DNA of 64,000 nucleotides. Source: Exiguobacterium aestuarii. GTDB lineage: Bacteria; Bacillota; Bacilli; Exiguobacteriales; Exiguobacteriaceae. Both the position numbers and the translations under genes were made by a program. The notes below the pieces were generated by a model that saw only the letters and a program-made list of their open reading frames with translations, was not told the DNA's origin and did not search any database. Positions 15,892 through 25,120 of this stretch are shown piece after piece. The DNA is taken from contig NZ_JAIVAC010000002.1 in NCBI RefSeq assembly GCF_020171655.1, forward strand, positions 62,001 through 126,000, in the 5' to 3' direction. Each line of letters begins with the position of its first letter. The first letter of the stretch is position 1.

Positions 15892-16725
15892 TTAGAAATA
15901 CAGAACGTAAATCACGATGGCCAATACGATTCGATAGACCGCAAACGGCATCAATTTCACTTTGTTGATCAACTTCAAAAAGAACTTAATCGAAATAAGC
16001 GCGAACAGAAACGCACTGATGAACCCGACGATAAACACCGGCAATGTATCGAGCGTAAAGTACGTCCATTTGCTGTAGAGTGACAAGGCGCTCGCGCCGA
16101 ACATGATCGGTACCGCCATGATGAACGTAAAATCTGCCGCTGCCCGGTGACTCATCCCGAGGAGGACGCCACCAGAAATCGTCGAGCCCGACCGCGAGAA
16201 TCCTGGCCATAACGAGAAGCATTGAATCAATCCGACACCAAGCGCTTGCTTATACGTGATGTCATCGAGCGTTGCAGTCGTTTGTCGTTTCACACCTGAT
16301 AAATCTGCGGCAATCATAAAGAAAGCCCCAATCACTAACCCAATCAACACCGTCTTGACCGAGAAGAGGTGTGTATCGATGTAATCTTCGAACAATACAC
16401 CGAGGACGCCAGCCGGAAGCAGTCCAATCAAAATATGTATCAGGTTTAATTGGCGTACTGCCTCGTTTTGTCTTAGTGTGAACAGCGACTTCGGGTTCAG
16501 TAACGCTTTGAATCGGTTTCGAAAGACGACAACGACCGCTAAAATCGAACCTAATTGAATGACGATTTTAAACGTGTTCGCCACTTCCTGACCTAAAAAC
16601 TGACTCGAGTTCAACCAAAGCCCGTCCACGAGAATCATGTGACCCGTCGACGAGACCGGAGCAAATTCGGTCAGTCCCTCAACGACCCCTAACAAAAAGC
16701 CTACGAATAACTCATACCATTCCAC
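15892..16725 (-). CDS. uppP: Undecaprenyl-diphosphatase UppP (BacA)
   Basis: 277 aa from GTG at 16725, placed 7 nt after AGGAG; a GTG at 16767 would give 14 more residues but its own site is too close. Polytopic protein with the two active-site strings EGLTEFAPVSSTGH (E16, E20, H29) and PGFSRSGSTISGG. It dephosphorylates undecaprenyl diphosphate outside the membrane to recycle the lipid carrier of wall synthesis. Length equals the family norm (about 270). Single gene. Confidence 0.95.
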   Translation of the reverse strand: MEWYELFVGFLLGVVEGLTEFAPVSSTGHMILVDGLWLNSSQFLGQEVANTFKIVIQLGSILAVVVVFRNRFKALLNPKSLFTLRQNEAVRQLNLIHILIGLLPAGVLGVLFEDYIDTHLFSVKTVLIGLVIGAFFMIAADLSGVKRQTTATLDDITYKQALGVGLIQCFSLWPGFSRSGSTISGGVLLGMSHRAAADFTFIMAVPIMFGASALSLYSKWTYFTLDTLPVFIVGFISAFLFALISIKFFLKLINKVKLMPFAVYRIVLAIVIYVLYF

Positions 16726-16805
16726 GATGTCTCTCCTGTAACTCTTTAGATTGTTCTCATCATACACTTCTCCTCACCATCTTGCGTCCGTCTTAAGACG
16801 TAAAA

Positions 16806-16833
16806 ACAGGCATGGCTTATGGCCCATGCCTGT
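16806..16833 (-). terminator. Terminator of the MFS pseudogene
   Basis: ACAGGCATGG with its complement, followed by TTTTTA on the minus strand. Confidence 0.85.
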
Positions 16834-16838
16834 GAGAA

Positions 16839-18002
16839 TTATCGTGCAGTCGCATGAACGACCCACACAACAAGTCCAATCATTGAAAACGCCAAAAATA
16901 GCGACGCTGTCGTCCCTATAATAAAGACAATCCCTAATCCGAGAATGCCAAGATGCCACAGCATCGAGACAGATGATTCCGTCGTCGCTCGAATGGATGA
17001 AGGAACTTGATGGTGTAAAAGTCCATAATAGAGCGGCTCCATCGCCCCATATAGAAGTGCCAACAATCCCATGACACCAATTCCGATTGGACTCGGAAAT
17101 AAACCAATGAAGAGAAACCCGCCACCTATCATCCAACCGAATCGCTTCAACCAACGTTCCGAAGGCGCAACACGCACGATGGTACCTGCGAACAGTTGTC
17201 CAGGTAACTGGATCAAGAGCAACCCACTTGAAATGACACCGAACCAATAAATCGGAACGGACACATCGCGAGCGTACAGTTGCCAAAATTCATCGATGAA
17301 GTTAAAAGCGGATACCGCTGCCAAAAAACTGATTGTGACATAACGAAGTTGTCGGTTTGACCAAATGAATCGGAACCCTTTGAACAAATGCTGCCACGTC
17401 AAACGTTCCTCCCGCTCTCGATGAGTCGGTTCCACGAGAAATACACTACATAGTGTCGCCATCATCAAACTCAAAATCGAGATTCCATAGTTCCACTCCA
17501 AGGGAAGGTACTGAGCCAACATACTACCACTCAATGCTGCCACCACAGCAGCCACAATCCCAATCGCGTTCAGCTTCCCAAGAACCCGTTCGAATGACGA
17601 CGCTTCGTGACTTTCCTGTAAGGACTCGTATAGCAGCGCATTCTCTGCCCCACTTCGAATGACCGACCCAACGGCCGAACAGCTGATTGCGACAAAGAAA
17701 CCCGTGAACGTGAACGAATACAAAATGACGATAAACGACAGCCATTCTAACGCGACACCGATTTGGACAAGTCGACGCCGTGCCGTATGGTCCGCCCATA
17801 CACCAGTCGGTACTTCGAACAGAACGATGATGAGCGCATATACCATCTCTAAATAAACGACTTCCTGAATGGAGATGCCCCGTGACTCCCAGAACAGCCG
17901 TTCAATCACGTATGCGGGAATCAAGCCTTCAAACCAACGAATCCATCCTAATCGGACAACGTTTCGACGAACTTAACTAGGTGAACGTGCTCGTTTTCTC
18001 AT
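16839..18002 (-). pseudogene. MFS transporter with an in-frame stop at codon 10
   Basis: ATG 18002 follows AAGGAGGAG and begins MRKRARSPS, then TAA at 17975-17973; the same frame continues without interruption as VRRNVVRLGWIRWFEGLIPAYV and 361 further residues to 16839. The rest is an intact major-facilitator protein: about 11 more helices and motif A-like FEVPTGVWADHTARRR. The only downstream start is TTG at 17924 with a poor ribosome site, and it would cut off most of helix 1. A single nonsense change, a sequencing error or rare readthrough would explain this. Substrate unknown. Confidence 0.75.
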
Positions 18003-18044
18003 TTGAATCTCCTCCTTACTTGTCTATTCCCGAAAACACAAAAA

Positions 18045-18068
18045 AACCACGAGATTCCTCTCGTGGTT
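18045..18068 (-). terminator. Terminator of the DJ-1/PfpI gene
   Basis: AACCACGAG with its complement, then TTTTTTTG on the minus strand. Confidence 0.88.
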
Positions 18069-18074
18069 GACGTG

Positions 18075-18587
18075 TTATTTCAATAAGTTGAGAATCTCGC
18101 GATTGAATGCCGGAATATCGTCCGGTTGACGGCTCGTCACGAGCTGGTTCTGACAGACGACGACTTCTTTATCCGCATATTTGGCACCGGCATACTCCAT
18201 GTCGACTTTAATCGATTTGTAGCCGGTCGCGTCACGACCTTCTAACGTCTTCGCCGTAATCAACAGCTGTGGTCCGTGACAGATGGCAAAGACAGGTTTT
18301 TTCGCATCCATGAAGGCTTTCGCGAACGAAACGAAACGTTCGTCCTCACGCAACAAGTCAGGAGAGAATCCGCCTGGTAAGAGAAGGGCGTCAAAATCTT
18401 CTGGTGATACATCGTCAATCGATTGATCGATGTTCACTTTCGCCTCTCCTTGCTTCCCTTCTACCGTGTTGCCTGCTTTCTTCTCGATCGTCACGACGTC
18501 ATGTCCCGCATCCACCAATGCGTCACGGGGACCCGTGAATTCTACATCTTCAAACATATCTGTAATGAGCGTTGCTACTTTTGCCAT
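18075..18587 (-). CDS. DJ-1/PfpI family protein (YfkM-like general stress protein/deglycase)
   Basis: 170 aa, class I glutamine amidotransferase-like fold. The nucleophile elbow is AICHGPQLL with C103 and H104, and the partner acid E16 lies in MFEDVEFTGPRD. Family members act as protein/nucleotide deglycases or chaperones against glyoxal-type stress, and the Bacillus homologue YfkM is a general stress protein. Length is typical (about 170). A good ribosome site (AGGGAGTG) lies upstream. Old annotations as protease are not supported. Confidence 0.9.
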   Translation of the reverse strand: MAKVATLITDMFEDVEFTGPRDALVDAGHDVVTIEKKAGNTVEGKQGEAKVNIDQSIDDVSPEDFDALLLPGGFSPDLLREDERFVSFAKAFMDAKKPVFAICHGPQLLITAKTLEGRDATGYKSIKVDMEYAGAKYADKEVVVCQNQLVTSRQPDDIPAFNREILNLLK

Positions 18588-18669
18588 GTTCTAAACACTC
18601 CCTCTGTTTGTTTTATGCACATAGGGACTGTTCCACTGGCACGAATCACTTAAACATCATTGCATGCAT

Positions 18670-19254
18670 TCAACGGAACTTCGAGACGTACGGATTGTCG
18701 CGTTCAAAGAAGCGATACGGGTAGTCACGCGCCTCGCCCGTGTTTGGAATCCCGATGCGTGGACCCGCCTCAATCACCATTCCCGTCTCACCTTCAGCAA
18801 GATAGAGCGGGTCTTGTTGGAACGAGTGACCATATAAGTCCATCGTGATCCCGAGTGCTTTCGTCAACTTCCCTGGTCCGTTCGTTTGGTCATATCGTTT
18901 CACCCCAGGACGGTTCGAAGCAATCCATTCATGTCCTTGAATCGGTTCGACGGCTCGAATCAACACGGCTTCCGGTGTACCAACCGAACCACTGACCACG
19001 TTCAGGAGCGTATGTGTATGCATTTGATACGTGTATACATGCCCAGGCTGTCCGAACATGACTTCCGTCCGTTTCGTTCGACGCCCTCCGAAACTATGTG
19101 CCGCCCGGTCGATGGCACCGAGGTAAGCCTCTGTCTCGACAATCTTCGCGATGATGTCACCTTCTGGGTGTCGCCGCACCAAATATTGGCCGAGTAAGGC
19201 GCGTGCCAATTCGAGTGTCGGTTGTTCATAAAATGCTAGATCGAGTCGCTTCAT
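18670..19254 (-). CDS. 3-methyladenine DNA glycosylase (AAG/MPG family)
   Basis: 194 aa. Catalytic Glu in IVETEAYLG, followed by RAAHSFGGRRTKRTEVMFGQPGH in two parts and the binding loop VYTYQMHTHTLLNVVSG; GPGKLTKALGI near the end is also conserved. The AAG family flips out alkylated purines and cleaves the glycosidic bond. Bacillus relative: YxlJ. Residue count matches the family (about 195). It follows nhaC on the same strand but behind a terminator. Confidence 0.92.
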   Translation of the reverse strand: MKRLDLAFYEQPTLELARALLGQYLVRRHPEGDIIAKIVETEAYLGAIDRAAHSFGGRRTKRTEVMFGQPGHVYTYQMHTHTLLNVVSGSVGTPEAVLIRAVEPIQGHEWIASNRPGVKRYDQTNGPGKLTKALGITMDLYGHSFQQDPLYLAEGETGMVIEAGPRIGIPNTGEARDYPYRFFERDNPYVSKFR

Positions 19255-19311
19255 CGTTCCACCTCCCTTTCTCCTATTTTCTCAAAAGTCATGTCCTGCA
19301 CACAAAAAAGA

Positions 19312-19330
19312 TGCCCTGCATGGCAGGACA
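19312..19330 (-). terminator. Terminator of the nhaC-type gene
   Basis: TGTCCTGC/GCAGGGCA stem with a 3-nt loop, then TCTTTTTTG on the minus strand. Confidence 0.8.
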
Positions 19331-19338
19331 CCTCGATA

Positions 19339-20715
19339 TTACGATGCGATTTTAAGTGATTCACGTTGCTTCCCCAATCGGACGTATCCCAAAATGATGG
19401 AGAAGACCGGGCTGAGCCAAAGGAAGAACGCAAATGGGGCGTATTCCAATACAGGCACACCGAGTGTCGCTGCGAAGAACGCTCCGGAGACACCCCACGG
19501 AATGAGCGGGTTAATCACAGTCCCGCCATCCTCAAGCGCACGTGACAAGTAGCGTGGATCGATCCCGCGATCGATGAACCCTTGTTTGAACGCCTGTCCT
19601 GGCAAGAGAATCGACAAGTACTGTTCCCCTGCGAGCAAGTTGACACCGATCGAGCTGAGGACGACCGATAGAACCGAACTTCCTGGTGACTTCAAGCGCT
19701 CGAGCAACGATTCAACGATCGCTTGGAACACACCGAGTTCACGTAACAGTCCTCCGAATGCAAGGGCGATCAAGACGAGGCTGACCGACCAAAGCATCGA
19801 TTCGAGACCACCACGATCGAGTACCGTCGCAATCGTCTCATTCTCGACACCTGACTTGAATCCAGACTGCATGACACCGAGCCAGTTCGAGATGCTCCAG
19901 TTGCCTTGAACAAACCCTGCCGTCAACACACCAGCGAACATCCCGATGAGCATCGTCGGCAAAACTGGCATGCGGCGGAACGCAAGCACTGCGACGAGCA
20001 CAGGGGCAATTAATGTGAGCCAAGAAAGGTCGAAACGTCCGCTGAGCGCAACTTGTGCTTCCGCGATTTGAGTCGTATCAGCAGTTTGACCGCTACGTCC
20101 GAGGAACGTGAATAAAATCAGTGTGATGATGAACGCTGGAATCGTCGTCCCCATCATGAAGCGAATGTGGTCGAATAGTTTGACACCAGCCACTGCTGGC
20201 GCAAAGTTTGTCGTGTCCGACAACGGGCTCATCTTGTCTCCGAAAAGCGCACCCGATACGATGGCACCTGCAGCGAGAGCTGGCGAGATGTCTAGTGCCG
20301 TCCCGATTCCGAACAAGGCGACACCGACCGTTCCGACTGTAGTAAACGCACTTCCTGTGAATGTTGAGACGATCATCGTAATCAATAAGACACTTGGTAA
20401 GAACCATTCAGCAGAGATTGTATTTAATCCGATGGAGAGGATCGTCGCGACCGTCCCGGACATTTGCCATACTCCGATGAGCATCCCGATCAATAACAAA
20501 ATCAATACCGGCATGATAGCTTCACGAATCCCGTTGATCATCGCCGTCTCAATCTGTTTGAAGTCGCGTGAACGATAATACGCGTATCCACCTACTATTA
20601 CCATTGTGCCAAAAATCGCCATATGCGGCGTCGCTTTGGCCAAAAACATCAGTGCGAGCAAGGTGATCCCGCTCATCAACACGACGAATACAGCTTCTTT
20701 TCCTTTCATCTGCAT
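19339..20715 (-). CDS. NhaC-family Na+/H+ antiporter
   Basis: 458 aa, about 12 membrane helices. Contains the family strings ISPALAAGAIVSGALFGDKMSPLSDTTN (split here: GALFGDKMSPLSDTTNFAPA) with conserved acidic and polar residues in the ion path, and GVNLLAGEQYLSILLPGQ, EDGGTVINPLIPWG. NhaC proteins exchange sodium for protons; a malate-lactate variant (MleN) is related and cannot be excluded. GGAGGGG precedes the ATG. A strong promoter lies about 95 nt upstream. Confidence 0.9.
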   Translation of the reverse strand: MQMKGKEAVFVVLMSGITLLALMFLAKATPHMAIFGTMVIVGGYAYYRSRDFKQIETAMINGIREAIMPVLILLLIGMLIGVWQMSGTVATILSIGLNTISAEWFLPSVLLITMIVSTFTGSAFTTVGTVGVALFGIGTALDISPALAAGAIVSGALFGDKMSPLSDTTNFAPAVAGVKLFDHIRFMMGTTIPAFIITLILFTFLGRSGQTADTTQIAEAQVALSGRFDLSWLTLIAPVLVAVLAFRRMPVLPTMLIGMFAGVLTAGFVQGNWSISNWLGVMQSGFKSGVENETIATVLDRGGLESMLWSVSLVLIALAFGGLLRELGVFQAIVESLLERLKSPGSSVLSVVLSSIGVNLLAGEQYLSILLPGQAFKQGFIDRGIDPRYLSRALEDGGTVINPLIPWGVSGAFFAATLGVPVLEYAPFAFFLWLSPVFSIILGYVRLGKQRESLKIAS

Positions 20716-20810
20716 CGACGTCCCCTCCTTTCGTTATATCCTAATTATTTATTATTTCACCTAACCGCTTAAACGCTTTTATGCACAAAAGCACGTCAGT
20801 GATGTTTTTT

Positions 20811-20839
20811 ACTATACTCGCTTCCTTTCTCCCTGTCAA
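20811..20839 (-). promoter_or_regulatory. Promoter of the nhaC-type gene
   Basis: TTGACA and TATAGT with 17-nt spacing on the minus strand. The roughly 90-nt leader contains GCTTTT-N6-AAAAGC, a small hairpin without a known role. Confidence 0.75.
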
Positions 20840-20875
20840 ACGTCTTTTTATGATAAATTATATGCTTGAGGGTGA

Positions 20876-20918
20876 CCTCCGGAGTTCGTAACCTCCTCCG
20901 ACATCAAAACTAGCGAAA
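20876..20918 (+). promoter_or_regulatory. preQ1-I riboswitch of the queCDEF operon
   Basis: Stem P1 is CGGAG (20880-20884) with CTCCG (20896-20900), enclosing a loop that starts TTCGTAACC, followed by the A-rich tail ACATCAAAACTAGCGAA typical of preQ1-I; TTCG of the loop can pair with CGAA next to the ribosome site (AAAAGGAAG). Ligand binding would hide the queC ribosome site. The match is to the recalled consensus, helped by the gene context. Confidence 0.72.
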
Positions 20919-20932
20919 AGGAAGTGTGCTTC

Positions 20933-21577
20933 ATGCAACACGAAAAAGCATTGGTCGTCTTCAGTGGTGGCCAAGATTCAACCACTTGCCTATTTTGGGC
21001 AAAACAACAATTCTCCCATGTGGAAGCGGTGACGTTCGCATATGGTCAACGCCATGATGCGGAAATCGAGGTCGCAAAAGAAATCGCGGCAGAACTCGAT
21101 GTCCCACACCACATCCTCGACTTGTCCCTACTCGGACAACTCACATCAAATGCGCTCACGAGACACGATCTTGACATCGACAATGCGGACGTCCCAAACA
21201 CGTTCGTCGATGGACGCAACCATCTATTCTTATCATTTGCGGCTGTCATGGCCAAACAACTCGGTATGCATCACATCGTGACCGGTGTATGTGAAACGGA
21301 CTTTTCAGGTTACCCGGATTGCCGAGACCAATTCATTAAATCACTCAACGTGACACTTAATTTAGCGATGGATTATCCATTCGTCATCGACACTCCGCTC
21401 ATGTGGCTCGATAAAAAAGAGACGTGGGCACTCGCGGACGAGCTCGGTGCCTTCGACTACGTCAAAGAACGTACGCTCACTTGCTACAACGGTGTCATCG
21501 GTTCAGGCTGTGGAGAATGTCCGGCGTGTAAGCTTCGCCAAAACGGGCTCACAGCTTACGAGGAGGTGCGCGTATGA
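20933..21577 (+). CDS. queC: 7-cyano-7-deazaguanine (preQ0) synthase QueC
   Basis: 214 aa from ATG at 20933, 8 nt after AAAAGGAAG; GTG at 20924 lies in that site. PP-loop ATPase with SGGQDS (11-16) and a C-terminal zinc site with four Cys ([16 protein letters not shown]). It converts 7-carboxy-7-deazaguanine to preQ0 with ATP and ammonia. First gene of queC-D-E-F, all overlapping or closely spaced, behind a preQ1 riboswitch. Confidence 0.96.
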   Translation: MQHEKALVVFSGGQDSTTCLFWAKQQFSHVEAVTFAYGQRHDAEIEVAKEIAAELDVPHHILDLSLLGQLTSNALTRHDLDIDNADVPNTFVDGRNHLFLSFAAVMAKQLGMHHIVTGVCETDFSGYPDCRDQFIKSLNVTLNLAMDYPFVIDTPLMWLDKKETWALADELGAFDYVKERTLTCYNGVIGSGCGECPACKLRQNGLTAYEEVRV

Positions 21578-22032
21578 AACATGCTCCATTCCTCGCCCCG
21601 ACCAGTGTCGAATCGAAGCAAGAAGGGTCGCTCATCTACTGCCCGCATCGTGTTCAAATCGTCAAAGAAGTGACGTTCGACGCGGCACACCACTTATTTG
21701 ATTATGATGGCAAATGTCGCGCCCTTCATGGTCACACATATAAGCTCCAGATGGGTGTCAGCGGTTTTCTCGACAATCGCGGGATGACGCTCGACTTTGG
21801 TGACTTGAAAAAAATCTTCAAAGAAGAGCTTGAGCCATATCTCGACCATCGCTATTTGAACGAGTCACTCCCTTATATGAATACAACTGCAGAAAACATG
21901 TGCTATTGGATTTTTGAACAACTGGCGACACACTTGCCAAATGAACGCGACGTGCGCGTCGAATTCGTCCGTTTGTATGAAACGCCGACGTCGTACGCTG
22001 AGTTCCGCCGTGAATGGTTGGTGGAATCGTGA
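21574..22032 (+). CDS. queD: 6-carboxy-5,6,7,8-tetrahydropterin synthase QueD
   Basis: 152 aa. The zinc and active-site residues are visible in [20 protein letters not shown] (H39/H40, C48, H52, H54). It makes carboxytetrahydropterin from dihydroneopterin triphosphate, the first committed step to queuosine precursor. About 30 residues precede the first strand, slightly longer than usual. The start overlaps queC (ATGA). Confidence 0.94.
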   Translation: MKHAPFLAPTSVESKQEGSLIYCPHRVQIVKEVTFDAAHHLFDYDGKCRALHGHTYKLQMGVSGFLDNRGMTLDFGDLKKIFKEELEPYLDHRYLNESLPYMNTTAENMCYWIFEQLATHLPNERDVRVEFVRLYETPTSYAEFRREWLVES

Positions 22033-22724
22033 AAATCCCTGTTTTAGAAGTGTTCGGACCGACCTTCCAAGGAGAAGGACGTGCCATTGGACAGAAAACG
22101 ATGTTCGTCCGGACCGCCGGTTGCGATTATCGCTGTTCGTGGTGCGATTCTGCCTTCACATGGGACGGTTCAGAAAAGCCGGACATGCTGACGGCGGACG
22201 AGGTCATCGTTCGCCTTGACGCACTCGGTGCGTACGATTACGTCACCATCTCGGGTGGAAACCCGCTCCTCATCGCGGCCATGGAGAACCTCGTCGTGAA
22301 ATTGAAAGAGCGTGGCGTCACACTCGCCGTCGAGACGCAAGGTAGCCGCTATCAAGAGTGGCTCACACAGATCGATGACGTGACCCTCAGCCCGAAGCCT
22401 CCTTCATCTGGCATGAAGACAAACTGGGAACAACTCGACGCCATCGTCGAACGGTTGCGCCCGGAGCAGACGACATTCAAAGTTGCTGTCTTTGATGAAG
22501 TGGACCTCGCTTACGCGAAAGAAGTACAACAACGCTATGCACCGGACGTCATGTATTTATCTGCCGGTAACCCCGAGCCAGGTGCTGACGGTGATATCAC
22601 CGATGCCCAGCTCCGTCGTTTAAAACAATTGTGGGAAGACGTCGCACGCGACCCTTCATGGCAAAGCGTCCGCGTCCTACCACAACTACACACATTACTG
22701 TACGCCAACGAACGTGGCGTCTAA
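22029..22724 (+). CDS. queE: 7-carboxy-7-deazaguanine synthase QueE (radical SAM)
   Basis: 231 aa from GTG at 22029, which overlaps the queD stop (GTGA); ATG at 22014 would add 5 residues. Radical SAM motif C32-x3-C36-x2-C39 in [15 protein letters not shown], the SAM-binding TISGGNPLL, and LSPKPPSS, as in B. subtilis QueE. It rearranges carboxytetrahydropterin to carboxydeazaguanine between QueD and QueC. The start choice is by overlap and homologue N-terminus, not by a strong ribosome site. Confidence 0.93.
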   Translation: MKIPVLEVFGPTFQGEGRAIGQKTMFVRTAGCDYRCSWCDSAFTWDGSEKPDMLTADEVIVRLDALGAYDYVTISGGNPLLIAAMENLVVKLKERGVTLAVETQGSRYQEWLTQIDDVTLSPKPPSSGMKTNWEQLDAIVERLRPEQTTFKVAVFDEVDLAYAKEVQQRYAPDVMYLSAGNPEPGADGDITDAQLRRLKQLWEDVARDPSWQSVRVLPQLHTLLYANERGV

Positions 22725-22735
22725 GGAGAATAAAC

Positions 22736-23224
22736 ATGAGACCAGAAGACTTACAAGACCTCTCGCTCCTCGGACAGAAGAGCGTCCCTTATATTTTTGA
22801 ATACACACCTGACGTCCTCGAGGCGTTCCCGAACCGTCACCCGGAGAACGACTACTTCGTCAAATTCAATGCGCCGGAATTCACGTCCCTGTGCCCAATC
22901 ACAAACCAACCCGACTTCGCGACGATCTACATCTCGTATATCCCGGATGAGAAACTCGTTGAGTCGAAATCGTTGAAGTTGTACTTGTTCAGTTTCCGTA
23001 ACCACGGTGACTTCCATGAGAACTGCATCAACGTCATCGGGAAGGACCTCGTCAAATTGATGGAGCCACGCTATCTCGAAGTGTGGGGCAAATTCACACC
23101 GCGTGGCGGTATCTCGATTGATCCGTATTACAACTACGGAAAACCGGGTACGAAGTACGAAAAAATGGCGGAGCATCGTTTGTTCAACCATGACCTCTAC
23201 CCTGAGACGGTCGACAACCGTTAA
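22736..23224 (+). CDS. queF: NADPH-dependent preQ0 reductase QueF
   Basis: 162 aa from ATG at 22736 after AAGGAGAA. Nitrile reductase of the tunnelling fold with C53 (thioimide nucleophile) and D60 in [13 protein letters not shown], and [17 protein letters not shown] for substrate and NADPH. It reduces preQ0 to preQ1, the riboswitch ligand, so the operon product feeds back on its own leader. The length is that of the short, unimodular QueF of Bacillus. Last gene before a terminator. Confidence 0.96.
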   Translation: MRPEDLQDLSLLGQKSVPYIFEYTPDVLEAFPNRHPENDYFVKFNAPEFTSLCPITNQPDFATIYISYIPDEKLVESKSLKLYLFSFRNHGDFHENCINVIGKDLVKLMEPRYLEVWGKFTPRGGISIDPYYNYGKPGTKYEKMAEHRLFNHDLYPETVDNR

Positions 23225-23228
23225 TTAA

Positions 23229-23264
23229 AAAGTAGGCGCTCCATTGGAGTCGCCTACTTTTTTT
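23229..23264. terminator. Bidirectional terminator after queF
   Basis: AAAGTAGGCG-CTCC stem with a one-base bulge and its complement, with T-run TTTTTTT on plus; overlaps the end of the convergent TVP38 gene. Confidence 0.88.
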
Positions 23265-23910
23265 GAAAGCGATGGATCTGTCGCTTGATTGGTTCACGGA
23301 ACACGGTCGCGATGAGCGTCAATACGAGCATGATCCCGAACGCCAACGCAATCAGCTTCCAATCCCCGCTCGCGATACTGCTTCCGAGAAAATTATTCGC
23401 GAACGCGCCAGGAATCATACCGACAACGGTCGCAAACAGATACGCTGGTACTTTTACTTTTGCCAAACCGGAAGCATAACTTACCAAATCGAAATTGACG
23501 AGCGGAATGAGACGTAAGATGAGTACATAAAAGAATCCGTCCTCTTCGATTTTGTGCTGAATGGCTTCATAATTCTTCGATTCAAAGTGATGCAAGAAAT
23601 GGTCGCCGAAATAGATAGCCACATAATAAGCGACGAGAGCACTCAGTGTCGCCCCGATGACGGTATAGACGACACCCGGTAACATCCCGAACGCCAAACC
23701 GCCGGCGACCGATAAGACGGACGTCGGAAACAGGATGAGCGGACGAACAGTGAACAAGAGGATATAAATCAAAGGGGCCAACCAACCAAATTGGATGATA
23801 TAGTCCCGGATGTCTCCTGGACTTACATCAATCCATTGATAGAGAAACGTCGCTGTCCCGAACAGGAGTAGGACGAGTGCAATCATCCACTGTACCTTCC
23901 ATTTTTTCAT
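23254..23910 (-). CDS. TVP38/TMEM64 family membrane protein
   Basis: 218 aa, about 6 membrane segments. Central VTT/SNARE-associated region with FPTSVLSVAGGLAFGMLPG and a later GLAKVKVPAYLFATVVGMIPG, a pattern of the DedA-related YdjX/YtxB group. Members are thought to be lipid scramblases or flippases; the substrate of bacterial ones is not settled. GGAGGGAGG precedes the ATG. Single gene. Confidence 0.88.
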   Translation of the reverse strand: MKKWKVQWMIALVLLLFGTATFLYQWIDVSPGDIRDYIIQFGWLAPLIYILLFTVRPLILFPTSVLSVAGGLAFGMLPGVVYTVIGATLSALVAYYVAIYFGDHFLHHFESKNYEAIQHKIEEDGFFYVLILRLIPLVNFDLVSYASGLAKVKVPAYLFATVVGMIPGAFANNFLGSSIASGDWKLIALAFGIMLVLTLIATVFREPIKRQIHRFQKK

Positions 23911-24021
23911 CGTCCTCCCTCCTTCCTATTTGGTTTTATTCCCGCAATCCGAGATGTCATCCATCTTTTTTCAGCCACCTCGATGTGTTACGGTTAGAGA
24001 AAGCAGAAGGAGGAAATCGAT

Positions 24022-24519
24022 ATGAACCTTGCAGATGCCCTAACATTAAAACAGTTGCTCCATGAGCAAATCGATACATTGACCGAAGAGATTGAGCACG
24101 TGGCATTCATCTCGCTCGAAGTGAATGATTCCATTCCGACGATTCAGTCTCGCTCCCTTCAAGATATCGAGATGGAACTTGAGCACATCCGTCTGGACTT
24201 ACGTCAGCTCGACCGCCTCATTCAAGAAGCGAACGTCCAAGCCGTCGTTGAAACGCATGACGGTCCGCTCCCGCTCGTAGAGGCAATCGAACTCGCCATT
24301 CAGTTACGTGTCCAAGCACGTCTTTATGAGAAATTGTCATTACGTCCGAAAAAGGAATACGTGCACGGGGTTTCCGTGATCAAACACGCCTTATATGACC
24401 CGGAGCTATATCGCTTGAAAGCACGCGATATTAAGAGACGAGCCATTCGAATCGAAAGTGCCATCCAGGCCGTCCGCTATCAGACCGATATCGACTTTGA
24501 TGCTTCACGATATATGTAA
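24022..24519 (+). CDS. DIP1984 family protein
   Basis: 165 aa, almost all helical and charged. Begins MNLADALTLKQLLHEQID, has a middle helix LRQLDRLIQEANVQ and ends KARDIKRRAIRIESAIQAVR then YQTDIDF, which follows the recalled DIP1984/septicolysin-like pattern (long helices, ending in a W/Y-x-T-D-hydrophobic string). No enzymatic motif. AGGAGG precedes the ATG. Function unknown. Confidence 0.75.
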   Translation: MNLADALTLKQLLHEQIDTLTEEIEHVAFISLEVNDSIPTIQSRSLQDIEMELEHIRLDLRQLDRLIQEANVQAVVETHDGPLPLVEAIELAIQLRVQARLYEKLSLRPKKEYVHGVSVIKHALYDPELYRLKARDIKRRAIRIESAIQAVRYQTDIDFDASRYM

Positions 24520-24532
24520 GGTCCCTTCGCTT

Positions 24533-24567
24533 CAGACTGTAGACAAAGTATAGGTCTAATGTCTTTT
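24533..24567 (+). terminator. Possible terminator after the DIP1984 gene, in the element end
   Basis: AGAC-TG-TAGAC pairs with GTCTA-AT-GTCT, followed by TTTTTTA. It uses the terminal repeat of the element as a terminator. Confidence 0.5.
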
Positions 24568-24591
24568 TTATGCCCAATCCGGACACGGCTC

Positions 24592-24673
24592 GCTTTCCTA
24601 GGGGCAAGCAGGGAGCCGCATCGCGACTGCGTCACTGCTGGGTCTCCCTTTGCTTGCTATTCCCTCAGGAGTC
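24592..24673 (+). repeat. Structured repeat unit, left copy
   Basis: 82 nt from GCTTTCCT to CAGGAGTC. GCAAGCAGGGAG (24604-24615) can pair with CTCCCTTTGCTTGC (24644-24657), and GCGAC with GTCAC inside it. A second copy lies in opposite orientation at 24991-25071. Confidence 0.7.
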
Positions 24674-24699
24674 TCGCCTGCCCGTTCTTGGTCACCTGT

Positions 24700-24945
24700 T
24701 GTCCTTCATCCCAAATATAATGGTGTGAGAAGAACACACAGGGGCGGATTTGATGATCAACAAGTCGACACAATCCATCCTTCACGGTCTGACAAACGGA
24801 ACGGATGTTGAACAGCGGCCCGAGGAGGATGATCTCGGGATCGATGACGGGTGGGCTCGGCGTTTTCCCTTTCCCCTAATACATCGATTCGAAGTAAGTA
24901 CCGAGCTTTTTCTTCGGCCGTCGGGGCCTTAGAAAAAGACAAACG
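24700..24945 (-). pseudogene. Possible transposase remnant
   Basis: Minus-strand pieces in two frames read KARYLLRIDVL and PPVIDPEIILLGPLFNIRSV, which recall the N-terminal part of IS1182-type transposases (a lead helix, then a P-x-I-D-P string and a LFGIRS-like string). No frame is open across it and no catalytic residues remain. Weak call, made mainly because inverted ends flank it. Confidence 0.25.
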
Positions 24946-24990
24946 GCCGCCAGATGACGACCGTTTGCGCTGCTCGCCCGACGGCGCCCC

Positions 24991-25071
24991 GACTCCTGCA
25001 GGAAAGCAATCCGACGGAGACCCAGCAGCGACTTAGGTCGCGATGCGGCTCCGGGATTGCCTGAGGAAAGC
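24991..25071 (-). repeat. Structured repeat unit, right copy (inverted)
   Basis: Reading the minus strand it begins GCTTTCCT and ends CAGGAGTC like the left copy and shares GGAGCCGCATCGCGAC and CTGCTGGGTCTCC. Its outer stem is GCAATCC...GGATTGC instead of GCAAGC...GCTTGC, so pairing is kept though the bases differ. Confidence 0.7.
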
Positions 25072-25120
25072 GTGGGCGCCGGAAGGACGAGTTCGAACAT
25101 GTTATTTGTCAACAAGCTGA

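Noticed and set aside
18660-19229. Open frames opposite the 3-methyladenine glycosylase gene
   Set aside because: Shadows of a clear coding gene; no ribosome sites or protein features.
24750-25036. Several open frames of about 60 codons on both strands inside the inverted-repeat element
   Set aside because: They lack ribosome sites and family likeness, and overlap each other and the repeat arms; read as chance frames in GC-rich repeat DNA.
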